Shown: positions 1 through 5,072 of the stretch, one piece after another
Position numbering within the stretch: the stretch's first letter is position 1
Layout of the letters: each line of letters begins with the position of its first letter
Assembly: GCA_023488645.1 (NCBI GenBank)
Contig: JAMDDL010000032.1
Location: forward strand, 1 to 5,072
Origin: Actinomycetota bacterium
Lineage (GTDB): Bacteria > Actinomycetota > Humimicrobiia > Humimicrobiales > Humimicrobiaceae
Direction: 5' to 3'
Length of the DNA: 5,072 bases
The notes under the pieces: generated by a model
The model's input: only the letters and a program-made list of their open reading frames with translations
What the model was told of the DNA's origin: nothing
Database searches by the model: none
Program-made: the position numbers and the translations under genes

Positions 1-261
1 GAAAATATAAATATGCTTCTTAATCTAAAAGCAAAATACCTTTCTGTTTGTTTTAGTGAAAAGGACCGTCAATTTGGTGGTAAGGGAAAATACAGGAAAA
101 CACGATTGGGTACATATTTGTATTTTTCTTCTGAAGATGAAATAAAAAAACTTTTTAGTTCATATTTTAATATACTTGATTTAAAAACAATAGAAATTAG
201 CGGAAAACTCATTCCCCATTTTGCAATATATGCTCTTATGGAAAAGAAATATGGGTTTTAA
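1..261 (+). CDS. Class I SAM-dependent methyltransferase, C-terminal part (5' end outside window)
   Basis: The reading frame is open to the left edge (E-N-I-N before the first Met at base 13), so that Met is probably internal and the gene begins upstream of the window. The 86 visible residues match, from memory, the C-terminal third of a class I (Rossmann-fold) SAM-dependent methyltransferase family. The pattern is a strand KYLSVCFSEKD, then QFGGKGKYRKT, then LGTYLYFSSEDE, then a final strand pair ending in HFAIYALMEKK. The SAM-binding glycine motif would lie in the missing N-terminal part and cannot be checked. The substrate is unknown; thiopurine-methyltransferase-like and generic small-molecule methyltransferases share this fold. 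The stop codon lies 39 bases from the stop of the oppositely oriented acetyltransferase gene, so the two are convergent. I am fairly sure of the superfamily and have no basis for a specific function. Confidence 0.72.
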   Translation, partial: ENINMLLNLKAKYLSVCFSEKDRQFGGKGKYRKTRLGTYLYFSSEDEIKKLFSSYFNILDLKTIEISGKLIPHFAIYALMEKKYGF

Positions 262-300
262 AGCTTAGTTGTAGTAAATTTTTATTATATTTTATTATAA

Positions 301-765
301 TTAATTTTCCAGCAACTTTCTCATTATAAGTGCATGGGTTCCGTCATGGTAATAATTAGGTACAATTTTTAAAGGATAAAAATCAAAACTTTTCCAAAAA
401 CAAATACCTTCAGAGTTTGTTATTTTAACTTCCAATTCTGCAATCTTTATATGAAAATTTTTCAATTGATTAAAAGTATAATTTACAAGAGCACTTCCAA
501 TGCCTTTACACCTGTAAACCGGGTCAACAGCAATGGATATAATTCTTCCTTTCTTCCAATAATTACAAGTTACCATATAACCTGCAATTATTTTGTTTAT
601 CTCTGCAACAATAAACAAATCAGAACACTTATGATATAAACTTAGAAATGTATTTTCGGAAAATGTATCTGTAGTAAAAGAGTTACACTCAATTTCCATA
701 ATCCTATTTAAGTCTTTCAAAGAAAATTTCCTTATACTTATAAGAAAATTATTATTAATTTTCAT
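301..765 (-). CDS. GNAT-family N-acetyltransferase, RimI/ribosomal-protein-alanine acetyltransferase-like
   Basis: A 154-residue single-domain GNAT enzyme, the usual length for RimI. It is expected to transfer acetyl from acetyl-CoA to an amine, most likely a protein N-terminus, in the cytoplasm. Visible elements in order are IRKFSLKDL opening strand 1 (residues 11-19), FIVAE (51-55), strand ISIAV (76-80), the acetyl-CoA pyrophosphate loop R85-C-K-G-I-G-S-A92 (R-x-x-G-x-G/A), LEV (111-113), N117 of the C-terminal motif, and YYHDG near residues 138-142, which resembles the YYxDGxxAxxM ending of bacterial RimI and archaeal Ard1 proteins. E112 falls at the proposed general base of RimI. The position of its general-acid Tyr (in LYxxxGF) is W124 here, within FWKSFDF, which is unusual. 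It is the last gene of the minus-strand cluster, 34 bases after endonuclease V. The ribosome binding site is weak (GAAG about 15 bases upstream). It could acetylate another substrate; RimI itself is not proven. Confidence 0.85.
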   Translation of the reverse strand: MKINNNFLISIRKFSLKDLNRIMEIECNSFTTDTFSENTFLSLYHKCSDLFIVAEINKIIAGYMVTCNYWKKGRIISIAVDPVYRCKGIGSALVNYTFNQLKNFHIKIAELEVKITNSEGICFWKSFDFYPLKIVPNYYHDGTHALIMRKLLEN

Positions 766-799
766 TTAATCTAATATTTCTTCATATGATTTTTATAAA

Positions 800-1465
800 T
801 CAACTATCGTAGTTCTGCAAATAATTATGAGCTAATCTTACTGGCTCTGGAATCCTGAATTTACTTACATCAAGAGTAAATTTTATGGCTGAACTTAGGC
901 TTATTTTATGACCCTGAGATATGAAAACAGGTTTTATATAATCTTTTGTAACAAGTGCTGCACCTATAATTTCATCATTCTCTTTTAAAAAGCTATACTC
1001 TCCTTTATATATTAGGGAGTCTTGATAATCACCACATAATTTTTTCTTTGCACATCCAATTGATGGTAAGTTAAATAAAATACCCATATGAGAGGCTATT
1101 CCTAATCTTCTTGGATGAGCATAACCATGTCCATCATAAAAAACTAAATCAGGAATATTTTTAATCTTTTTAAAACATTTCTCAATAATTGGCCCTTCTC
1201 TAAATACCAGTAACCCTGGAATATAAGGGGAATCAGACCTGGACTTACAGGTCTCGGCTTCAATAAGTGTTAATTCTGGAAAAGAAAATACTAAAACAGC
1301 ACCAATAGCTAAATTTGAATTACTTATAAATTTTACATCTACACCAGCGATTTTTTTTACAATATTTATATCGTCGTATAAAATTATTTTATTAGCTAAT
1401 TTTTTTTGAAGTCTGACAGCATCTCTATAATTTAAATTCCATGAGTGATGTTTTTTTATAATCAT
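800..1465 (-). CDS. nfi: Endonuclease V (deoxyinosine 3' endonuclease)
   Basis: Endonuclease V nicks DNA at the second phosphodiester bond 3' of deoxyinosine and other deaminated bases, starting alternative excision repair; some homologues cut inosine-containing RNA. The family motifs are all visible. Numbered from the ATG at 1465 they are HSWNL near residue 7, AGVDVKF with catalytic D43, PYIPG (81-84, the wedge that probes the lesion) followed by VFREGP with E90, FYDGHGYAHPRRLGIASH with D111 and H117, IGCAKKKLCG, and PVFISQGH near 186. D43, E90 and D111 correspond to the metal ligands D43, E89 and D110 of the Thermotoga maritima enzyme. I chose this ATG because it gives 221 residues, the family length, and places HSWNL and D43 as in that homologue. 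A TTG at 1507 would add 14 residues and overlap the hydrolase stop by 4 bases; neither start has a clear ribosome binding site. Second gene of the minus-strand cluster. The family assignment is very secure. Confidence 0.95.
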   Translation of the reverse strand: MIIKKHHSWNLNYRDAVRLQKKLANKIILYDDINIVKKIAGVDVKFISNSNLAIGAVLVFSFPELTLIEAETCKSRSDSPYIPGLLVFREGPIIEKCFKKIKNIPDLVFYDGHGYAHPRRLGIASHMGILFNLPSIGCAKKKLCGDYQDSLIYKGEYSFLKENDEIIGAALVTKDYIKPVFISQGHKISLSSAIKFTLDVSKFRIPEPVRLAHNYLQNYDS

Positions 1466-1503
1466 ATAATTACCAAAATATCGTGGTAGAATATTATGAA
1501 TGT

Positions 1504-2343
1504 TCAATCAGATTTTGTTAATATTTTCAATATGTTATCAATACTGTTTTTATAAATTTGCCTTGAAATCATAAAGCTTGTATTATGGTCTCCTTTAGTT
1601 TCTACAAGCTCTTTTTTACCATCAACAGTATCAAATAACTTTTCTGCGTGAGAAAACGGTATATAGCTATCACCAATGCTGTGAATAATAAGAATCGGAC
1701 AATCTACACCTTTAAGATACCTGATGGTATCATACTCAAATTTTAAGAATTTTTTTACGGGAAGAAAGGGGTAAAGTTTTACTGCAATATCTTTTATGGA
1801 AGTAAAAGTTGAATCCAGAATAAGAGCTGCTGGGTTGTTCTTTTCTGCCAGCCTTGCAGCAATTGGACCACCCAGAGAATTTCCATAAATAACTATACTT
1901 GAGGGATAAGTATTTTTCTTGTTTACAAGATAATCCCATGCAGCTTCTGAATCAAGATATGTCCCTTCCTCTGTTGGAGCCCCTTCACTTTTTCCATAGC
2001 CACGATAATCAATTATAAAGGTTGAGATATTAAGACTGTAAAACATTTCAATAAACTCGATTTGATAAGATATGTTTCCTCCATTTCCATGGAAAAAAAG
2101 AAGTGTTGCTTTTGGATTTTCTACAGGGATATACCATGCAGATATTTTTATTCCATCAGAAGTTTCTAACATTAAATCTTCATAAAAAAGATCCAAATCA
2201 GAGGGTGTAGCAGCAATATCATTAGTTGGAAAATATACATATTTTGATTGATTAAAATAAAGATAAACAGCATAAACTATAAATAAAAAAAACAAGAAGA
2301 TTATTACATATATAATTATAAATATTGGTTTTTGATATATCAT
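1504..2343 (-). CDS. Membrane-anchored alpha/beta hydrolase (Bem46/ABHD13-like)
   Basis: A 279-residue serine hydrolase of the alpha/beta fold, tethered by one N-terminal membrane helix (about residues 7-29, rich in Ile, Phe and Val). The catalytic domain probably faces outward, though topology is not certain. After the anchor comes a YVYFPT segment typical of the Bem46/ABHD13 group, then DGIKISAWYIP (63-73), the oxyanion loop HGNGGN (85-90), DYRGYGKSEG (112-121), and the nucleophile elbow GNSLGG with Ser156. D225 in SIGDSYIPF and H253 in KGDHN complete the Ser-Asp-His triad. No residue of the triad is missing. The natural substrate is unknown; members are annotated as esterases, lipases or peptidases without firm evidence. 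It is the first gene of the minus-strand cluster, divergent from the zinc transporter across 171 bases. No good ribosome binding site precedes the ATG at 2343, but that start gives the usual N-terminal anchor. Confidence 0.9.
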   Translation of the reverse strand: MIYQKPIFIIIYVIIFLFFLFIVYAVYLYFNQSKYVYFPTNDIAATPSDLDLFYEDLMLETSDGIKISAWYIPVENPKATLLFFHGNGGNISYQIEFIEMFYSLNISTFIIDYRGYGKSEGAPTEEGTYLDSEAAWDYLVNKKNTYPSSIVIYGNSLGGPIAARLAEKNNPAALILDSTFTSIKDIAVKLYPFLPVKKFLKFEYDTIRYLKGVDCPILIIHSIGDSYIPFSHAEKLFDTVDGKKELVETKGDHNTSFMISRQIYKNSIDNILKILTKSD

Positions 2344-2387
2344 TTCAGTAAATAAACTAATACAATTTTAAGTCTTTAACATTACTT

Positions 2388-2416
2388 TTTCTATTATTAT
2401 CATGTAATATTATACT
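2388..2416 (+). promoter_or_regulatory. Candidate promoter for the znu operon
   Basis: TATACT at 2411-2416 matches five of six bases of the bacterial -10 consensus and would place a transcription start near 2423, leaving a leader of roughly 90 bases before znuA. The matching -35 region 17 bases upstream (TTTCTA, 2388-2393) is poor, as expected for an activator-dependent or weak promoter, or for a chance match. The region is so AT-rich that -10-like hexamers are common by chance. If the organism is archaeal, this reading does not apply. Confidence 0.25.
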
Positions 2417-2417
2417 A
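2395..2417. promoter_or_regulatory. Candidate Zur/Fur-type operator (AT-rich inverted repeat)
   Basis: Two overlapping dyads lie here, on top of the candidate -10 element. TATTA (2395-2399) and TAATA (2405-2409) are inverted around a 5-base centre. TGTAATATTATACTA (2403-2417) agrees at 11 of 15 positions, by my hand alignment, with the TGTTATAnTATAACA type of Zur box known from proteobacteria. Zinc-loaded Zur binding here would block transcription of a zinc importer when zinc is plentiful, which fits the downstream genes. The low sequence complexity makes chance agreement likely, and no zur gene is in the window. Confidence 0.2.
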
Positions 2418-2461
2418 ATGCAGATTTATTGTTATTGTAAGAAACTCTTCTTTAATATTTC

Positions 2462-2511
2462 AAAGGAGGCTTTAATCATTGTTTTCAATGCTGTTAATCT
2501 TTTGAAAGGAT
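2462..2511 (+). promoter_or_regulatory. Possible znuA translational leader: strong RBS, 8-codon mini-ORF, RBS-masking hairpin
   Basis: AAAGGAGG (2462-2469) is the best Shine-Dalgarno match in the window, yet it lies 45 bases before the znuA ATG. Nine bases after it a TTG (2479) opens an 8-codon frame (M-F-S-M-L-L-I-F) that stops at TGA 2503-2505, nine bases before znuA and in the same frame. Bases 2497-2502 can pair with 2506-2511 (six pairs, one of them G-U, loop TGA), which covers the GAAAGGA that serves znuA. A second perfect 5-bp hairpin, CATTG-TTTT-CAATG (2477-2490), lies within the mini-ORF. Together these could couple znuA translation to reading of the mini-ORF. The stems are short and the whole arrangement may be coincidence. 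Confidence 0.22.
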
Positions 2512-2514
2512 GGA

Positions 2515-3492
2515 ATGAAGCAAAGCGTAATGTCCAAAAAATCCAGAATTTTAATTTATATAATTTTTATAGTATTAATTTTCATCGGGCTTTTGGTATT
2601 TTTTCTACTGAAAAGCCAGACGGGAAATGATAAAAACACGGTTTCTGAAAATAAAAAATTACAGGTAGTGACTACCTTATTTCCCTTATATGATTTTGCT
2701 AAAAACATAGGACAGGATAAAGTACAGGTAACTTTGCTCCTGCCGCCAGGAGTTGAAGCACATTCTTTTGAACCAAAACCCAGCGACGTGCTTCTTATAA
2801 ATAAAGCAGATATTTTTATATATACAGGTAAGTTTATGGAGCCATGGGCAGAAGATATTATTAAAAGTATAACAAATAAAAATCTTGTTGTTGTTAATGC
2901 CAGTAACGGCATTAATCTAATTTCTGCTGTTTTTAATAACCCGGATGAACCTGCCGGATCAATAGATCCTCATATCTGGCTGGATTTTGATAATGACAAA
3001 ATGATTGTTAATTCAATTGCGGCAGCCTTTGTAAAAAAGGATCCTGAAAATAAATCATTTTATGAAAAAAATGCAAAAGAATACAACCTGCAGTTGACTG
3101 ATCTTGATAAAGATTATAAATCCGCATTATCCTTATGCAAATCAAAAGAAATTATATATGCCGGTCATTATGCATTTGGATATCTTGCAAAAAGATACGG
3201 GCTTAAGTATCTTACAGCTCAGGGGGTATCTCCGGATGCTGAGCCAACTGCAAATGATCTGATAAATCTGGTTAACCAGATAAAAAAAGATAATATCAAG
3301 TATATTTTTTATGAGGAACTTGCAAGCCCCAAGATTGCTGAAACATTGTCAAAAGAAACAGGTGCAAAGCTGATACTTTTAAATGCCGCTCATAATATTT
3401 CCAAAGAACAACTGGAAAAAGGTATTACATTTATCTCTATAATGAAAAGTAATCTTGAAAATTTGAAAATCGGATTGGAGTATAAACAATAA
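2515..3492 (+). CDS. znuA: Zinc (or manganese) ABC transporter substrate-binding protein, ZnuA/TroA family
   Basis: This is the extracytoplasmic metal receptor of a cluster A-I (family 9) ABC importer; it binds the ion and delivers it to the ZnuB permease. It has 325 residues. A hydrophobic segment (about 11-33) has no lipobox cysteine, so the protein is probably held by an uncleaved membrane anchor. The mature domain starts at LQVVTTLFPLYDFAKNIG (49-66). Likely ligands are H83 (VEAHSFEPKPSD), H153 (DPHIWLD), H218 (AGHYAFGYLAKRYGL) and H293 (LNAAHN), the last aligning by hand with the fourth ligand, Asp, of pneumococcal PsaA. FYEELASPKIAETL and FISIMKSNLENLKIGL are typical C-terminal segments. 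The His-rich loop of many ZnuA proteins is absent, so Zn versus Mn is inferred from the histidines and from family resemblance. The ATG at 2515 has GAAAGGA just upstream; Met6 (2530) is an alternative start. First gene of the operon, followed after 2 bases by znuC. Confidence 0.93.
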   Translation: MKQSVMSKKSRILIYIIFIVLIFIGLLVFFLLKSQTGNDKNTVSENKKLQVVTTLFPLYDFAKNIGQDKVQVTLLLPPGVEAHSFEPKPSDVLLINKADIFIYTGKFMEPWAEDIIKSITNKNLVVVNASNGINLISAVFNNPDEPAGSIDPHIWLDFDNDKMIVNSIAAAFVKKDPENKSFYEKNAKEYNLQLTDLDKDYKSALSLCKSKEIIYAGHYAFGYLAKRYGLKYLTAQGVSPDAEPTANDLINLVNQIKKDNIKYIFYEELASPKIAETLSKETGAKLILLNAAHNISKEQLEKGITFISIMKSNLENLKIGLEYKQ

Positions 3493-3494
3493 TT

Positions 3495-4247
3495 ATGGAC
3501 AGTGTTATAAAAGTTTCAGGGTTATCGTTCAAATATGATACGATGGATATCTTAAAAGATATATCATTTGATTTAGAAGTTGGAGACTATGTCGGATTGG
3601 TTGGATATAATGGATCAGGAAAATCAACACTTATTAAAGTTATACTTGGACTTTTAAAGCCTTATGCTGGTAGCATAATGCTTTTAGGACAGCCGCTAAA
3701 ACAATTTAATTCCTGGAACAAAATTGGCTACATGCCGCAAAACATATCACTTTTAAATCCTATTTTCCCTGCAACAGTTGAAGAAGTAATTTCATTAGGA
3801 TTATTATCAGGAAAAAAATTCCCAAAAATAATGACCGGTACAGATAAAAAGACTATTAATGAAGCTTTAGATTACTTAAATATTGTTGATTTGAAAAAGC
3901 AATTGATAGGTAATCTTTCCGGAGGACAGCAGCAAAAAGTATTTCTTGCAAGAGCTATCGTAACAAAACCTGCGCTTCTTGTTCTTGATGAGCCAAGCAA
4001 TGCCCTGGACTCAACAAGCCGTGAACAGTTCTTTACAATTCTTCAGGAATTAAATAAAAAGCATGGAACATCAATTATTTTTATCACACATGACATAGGC
4101 CAAATAGGTAAATACGCTAATAAACTTATGTATCTTGAACATAAGATAGTTTTTTATGGCAGTTTAATAGATTTTTGTAAGTCTGATAATATGAGCAAAC
4201 AATTTGGAACAGAAACGCAACATATAATTTGTCATCAGCATGATTAA
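3495..4247 (+). CDS. znuC: Zinc ABC transporter ATP-binding protein
   Basis: A cytoplasmic ATPase subunit of 250 residues that drives metal import through ZnuB. All ABC motifs are intact: Walker A G-Y-N-G-S-G-K-S-T (37-45), Q-loop Q82 in GYMPQN, signature LSGGQ (141-145) followed by QQKVFLARA, Walker B LLVLDEP (161-167) with catalytic E166, D-loop SNALD (168-172) and switch histidine H199 in ITHD. The sequence ends in H243-I-I-C-H-Q-H-D250, a His/Cys cluster resembling the C-terminal tails I recall from other zinc-type ATPases and possibly a metal-sensing site. The ATG lies 2 bases after the znuA stop. A GGAG at 3477-3480, inside the end of znuA, is 14 bases away, longer than ideal, so translational coupling to znuA is likely. 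The specific metal is inferred from the neighbours. Confidence 0.95.
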   Translation: MDSVIKVSGLSFKYDTMDILKDISFDLEVGDYVGLVGYNGSGKSTLIKVILGLLKPYAGSIMLLGQPLKQFNSWNKIGYMPQNISLLNPIFPATVEEVISLGLLSGKKFPKIMTGTDKKTINEALDYLNIVDLKKQLIGNLSGGQQQKVFLARAIVTKPALLVLDEPSNALDSTSREQFFTILQELNKKHGTSIIFITHDIGQIGKYANKLMYLEHKIVFYGSLIDFCKSDNMSKQFGTETQHIICHQHD

Positions 4248-4259
4248 AATAAAGTTAAT

Positions 4260-5072
4260 ATGAATTTTATAACTATTTTCCAGTATGGTTTTATTCAACG
4301 GGCTATAATAACCGGGACATTTGTAGCATTGCTTTGCTCGACTCTGGGGTTGTTTTTAGTTCTGCGCCGTCTTTCTCTTATCGGAGATGGACTTGCCCAT
4401 ATAAGTTTTGGCGGGGTCGCATTAGGATTGTTTTTGGGAATTCTTCCTATTTATATGGCTATTCCGATAGTCATACTTGGAGCTTTAACTATTTTAATGC
4501 TTATGGATAAAATAAAAGTTTATGGTGATGCGGCAATAGGGATCATTTCTTCAGTAGGTATTGCAGGAGGTGTTATACTTGCCAGCATATCTCATGGATT
4601 TAATCTTGATTTATTAAGTTATTTATTTGGCAATATCCTTGCTATCAGTACCGGTGAGATGTATCTGTCAATTGCTCTTTCTCTTACAGTGCTTTTAGTA
4701 ATCTCCTTCTTTTATTATGATTTATTTTCAATTACATTCAACGAAGAGCATGCTAAAGTTACCGGTGTACGTGTAAAAATTATAAATATAATGCTTGTCG
4801 TGCTAACTGCAATTACTGTTGTTCTTTCAATAAGAGTGGTTGGCATCATGCTTATTTCAGCATTTATAGTTTTACCGTCTGTAACAGCACTTCAGCTGGC
4901 TAAAGGATTTAAATCTGCCGTTATTGTTTCTGCCATAACCTCTGTTATTGCGGTAATTCTGGGAATATTGGTATCCTTTATTCTTAATATACCAACCGGA
5001 GCCATGATTGTGGTCATCAATTTTATCTTCCTGCTTCTGGCTTTTGGATATAAGAAAATTATAACCAGATAA
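4260..5072 (+). CDS. znuB: Zinc ABC transporter permease
   Basis: An integral membrane protein of 270 residues, of the ABC-3 permease family, forming the channel that receives metal from ZnuA and couples to ZnuC. I count about eight hydrophobic segments, roughly at residues 15-35, 47-62, 64-82, 93-113, 133-152, 175-191, 193-211 and 219-264, the last long enough for two helices. Family hallmarks are LFLVLRRLSLIGDGLAH followed by ISFGG (31-52), DLLSYLFGN (117-125) and VVGIMLISAFIVLPS (193-207). The length is typical and the stop codon TAA is the last three bases of the window, so the gene is complete. It begins 12 bases after the znuC stop; the only possible ribosome binding site is a poor AAAG (4251-4254), which suggests coupling to znuC. 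Any terminator, or further operon genes such as a zur regulator, would lie beyond the window. Confidence 0.95.
   Translation: MNFITIFQYGFIQRAIITGTFVALLCSTLGLFLVLRRLSLIGDGLAHISFGGVALGLFLGILPIYMAIPIVILGALTILMLMDKIKVYGDAAIGIISSVGIAGGVILASISHGFNLDLLSYLFGNILAISTGEMYLSIALSLTVLLVISFFYYDLFSITFNEEHAKVTGVRVKIINIMLVVLTAITVVLSIRVVGIMLISAFIVLPSVTALQLAKGFKSAVIVSAITSVIAVILGILVSFILNIPTGAMIVVINFIFLLLAFGYKKIITR

Noticed and set aside
284..301. A 6-bp inverted repeat (ATTATA/TATAAT) between the convergent methyltransferase and acetyltransferase genes, as a shared terminator
   Set aside because: The stem is entirely A-T with no GC pairs, too weak for a standard intrinsic terminator and easily expected by chance in this composition. 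T-rich termination of an archaeal kind is possible but cannot be shown.
451..639. A 62-residue + strand open frame
   Set aside because: It is antisense to the acetyltransferase, including the acetyl-CoA loop, and has no domain of its own.
1736..1939. A 67-residue minus-strand open frame
   Set aside because: It lies wholly inside the hydrolase gene in a different frame, over the nucleophile-elbow region, so it is a shadow.
301..2343. The hydrolase, endonuclease V and acetyltransferase cluster as a novel defence or modification system
   Set aside because: Each protein belongs to a widespread housekeeping family, there is no recombinase, toxin, nuclease-helicase pair or repeat nearby, and close spacing alone does not imply a joint function.
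2418..2630. A 70-residue + strand open frame beginning in the znu leader
   Set aside because: It overlaps the znuA N-terminus in another frame, has no ribosome binding site at its ATG and no recognisable domain; znuA clearly owns the overlapping bases.
2556..2912. A 118-residue minus-strand open frame
   Set aside because: It is antisense to the confidently identified znuA and its translation resembles no family I know.

Overview
AT-rich prokaryotic DNA. Counts on single 60-base lines run from about 23% to 45% GC. There are seven protein-coding genes, closely packed, and no rRNA, tRNA, CRISPR array or insertion sequence that I can recognise. The source could be a bacterium or an archaeon. Shine-Dalgarno-like sequences are present but mostly weak, and none of the protein families settles the lineage.

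Left half (1-2343): the 3' end of a class I SAM-dependent methyltransferase gene runs in from the left edge on the + strand. It converges on a three-gene minus-strand cluster, read in the order alpha/beta hydrolase, endonuclease V (nfi), RimI-like GNAT acetyltransferase. Gaps between these three are 38 and 34 bases, or a 4-base overlap if endonuclease V starts at the upstream TTG, so one transcript is likely. Functionally the three look like housekeeping genes that happen to sit together: a membrane-anchored hydrolase, a repair enzyme for deaminated DNA, and a probable protein N-acetyltransferase.

Middle (2344-2514): a 171-base divergent intergenic region. It must hold the start signals for the leftward cluster and for the rightward metal transporter. 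I see a candidate -10 element, an AT-rich Zur/Fur-like inverted repeat over it, and a leader with a strong ribosome binding site, an 8-codon mini-ORF and a small hairpin covering the znuA ribosome binding site. All of these are tentative.

Right half (2515-5072): a complete high-affinity zinc (possibly manganese) ABC importer in the order binding protein (znuA), ATPase (znuC), permease (znuB), with gaps of 2 and 12 bases. ZnuA captures the metal outside the membrane, ZnuB forms the channel and ZnuC supplies ATP-driven power. The window ends exactly at the znuB stop codon, so no downstream terminator is visible.

I found no sign of a novel multi-gene system. The most useful points for a second look are in single proteins: a GNAT with Trp where RimI has its proposed general-acid Tyr, a ZnuA with a predicted all-histidine site and no lipobox, a possible zinc-binding tail on ZnuC, and the znuA leader.
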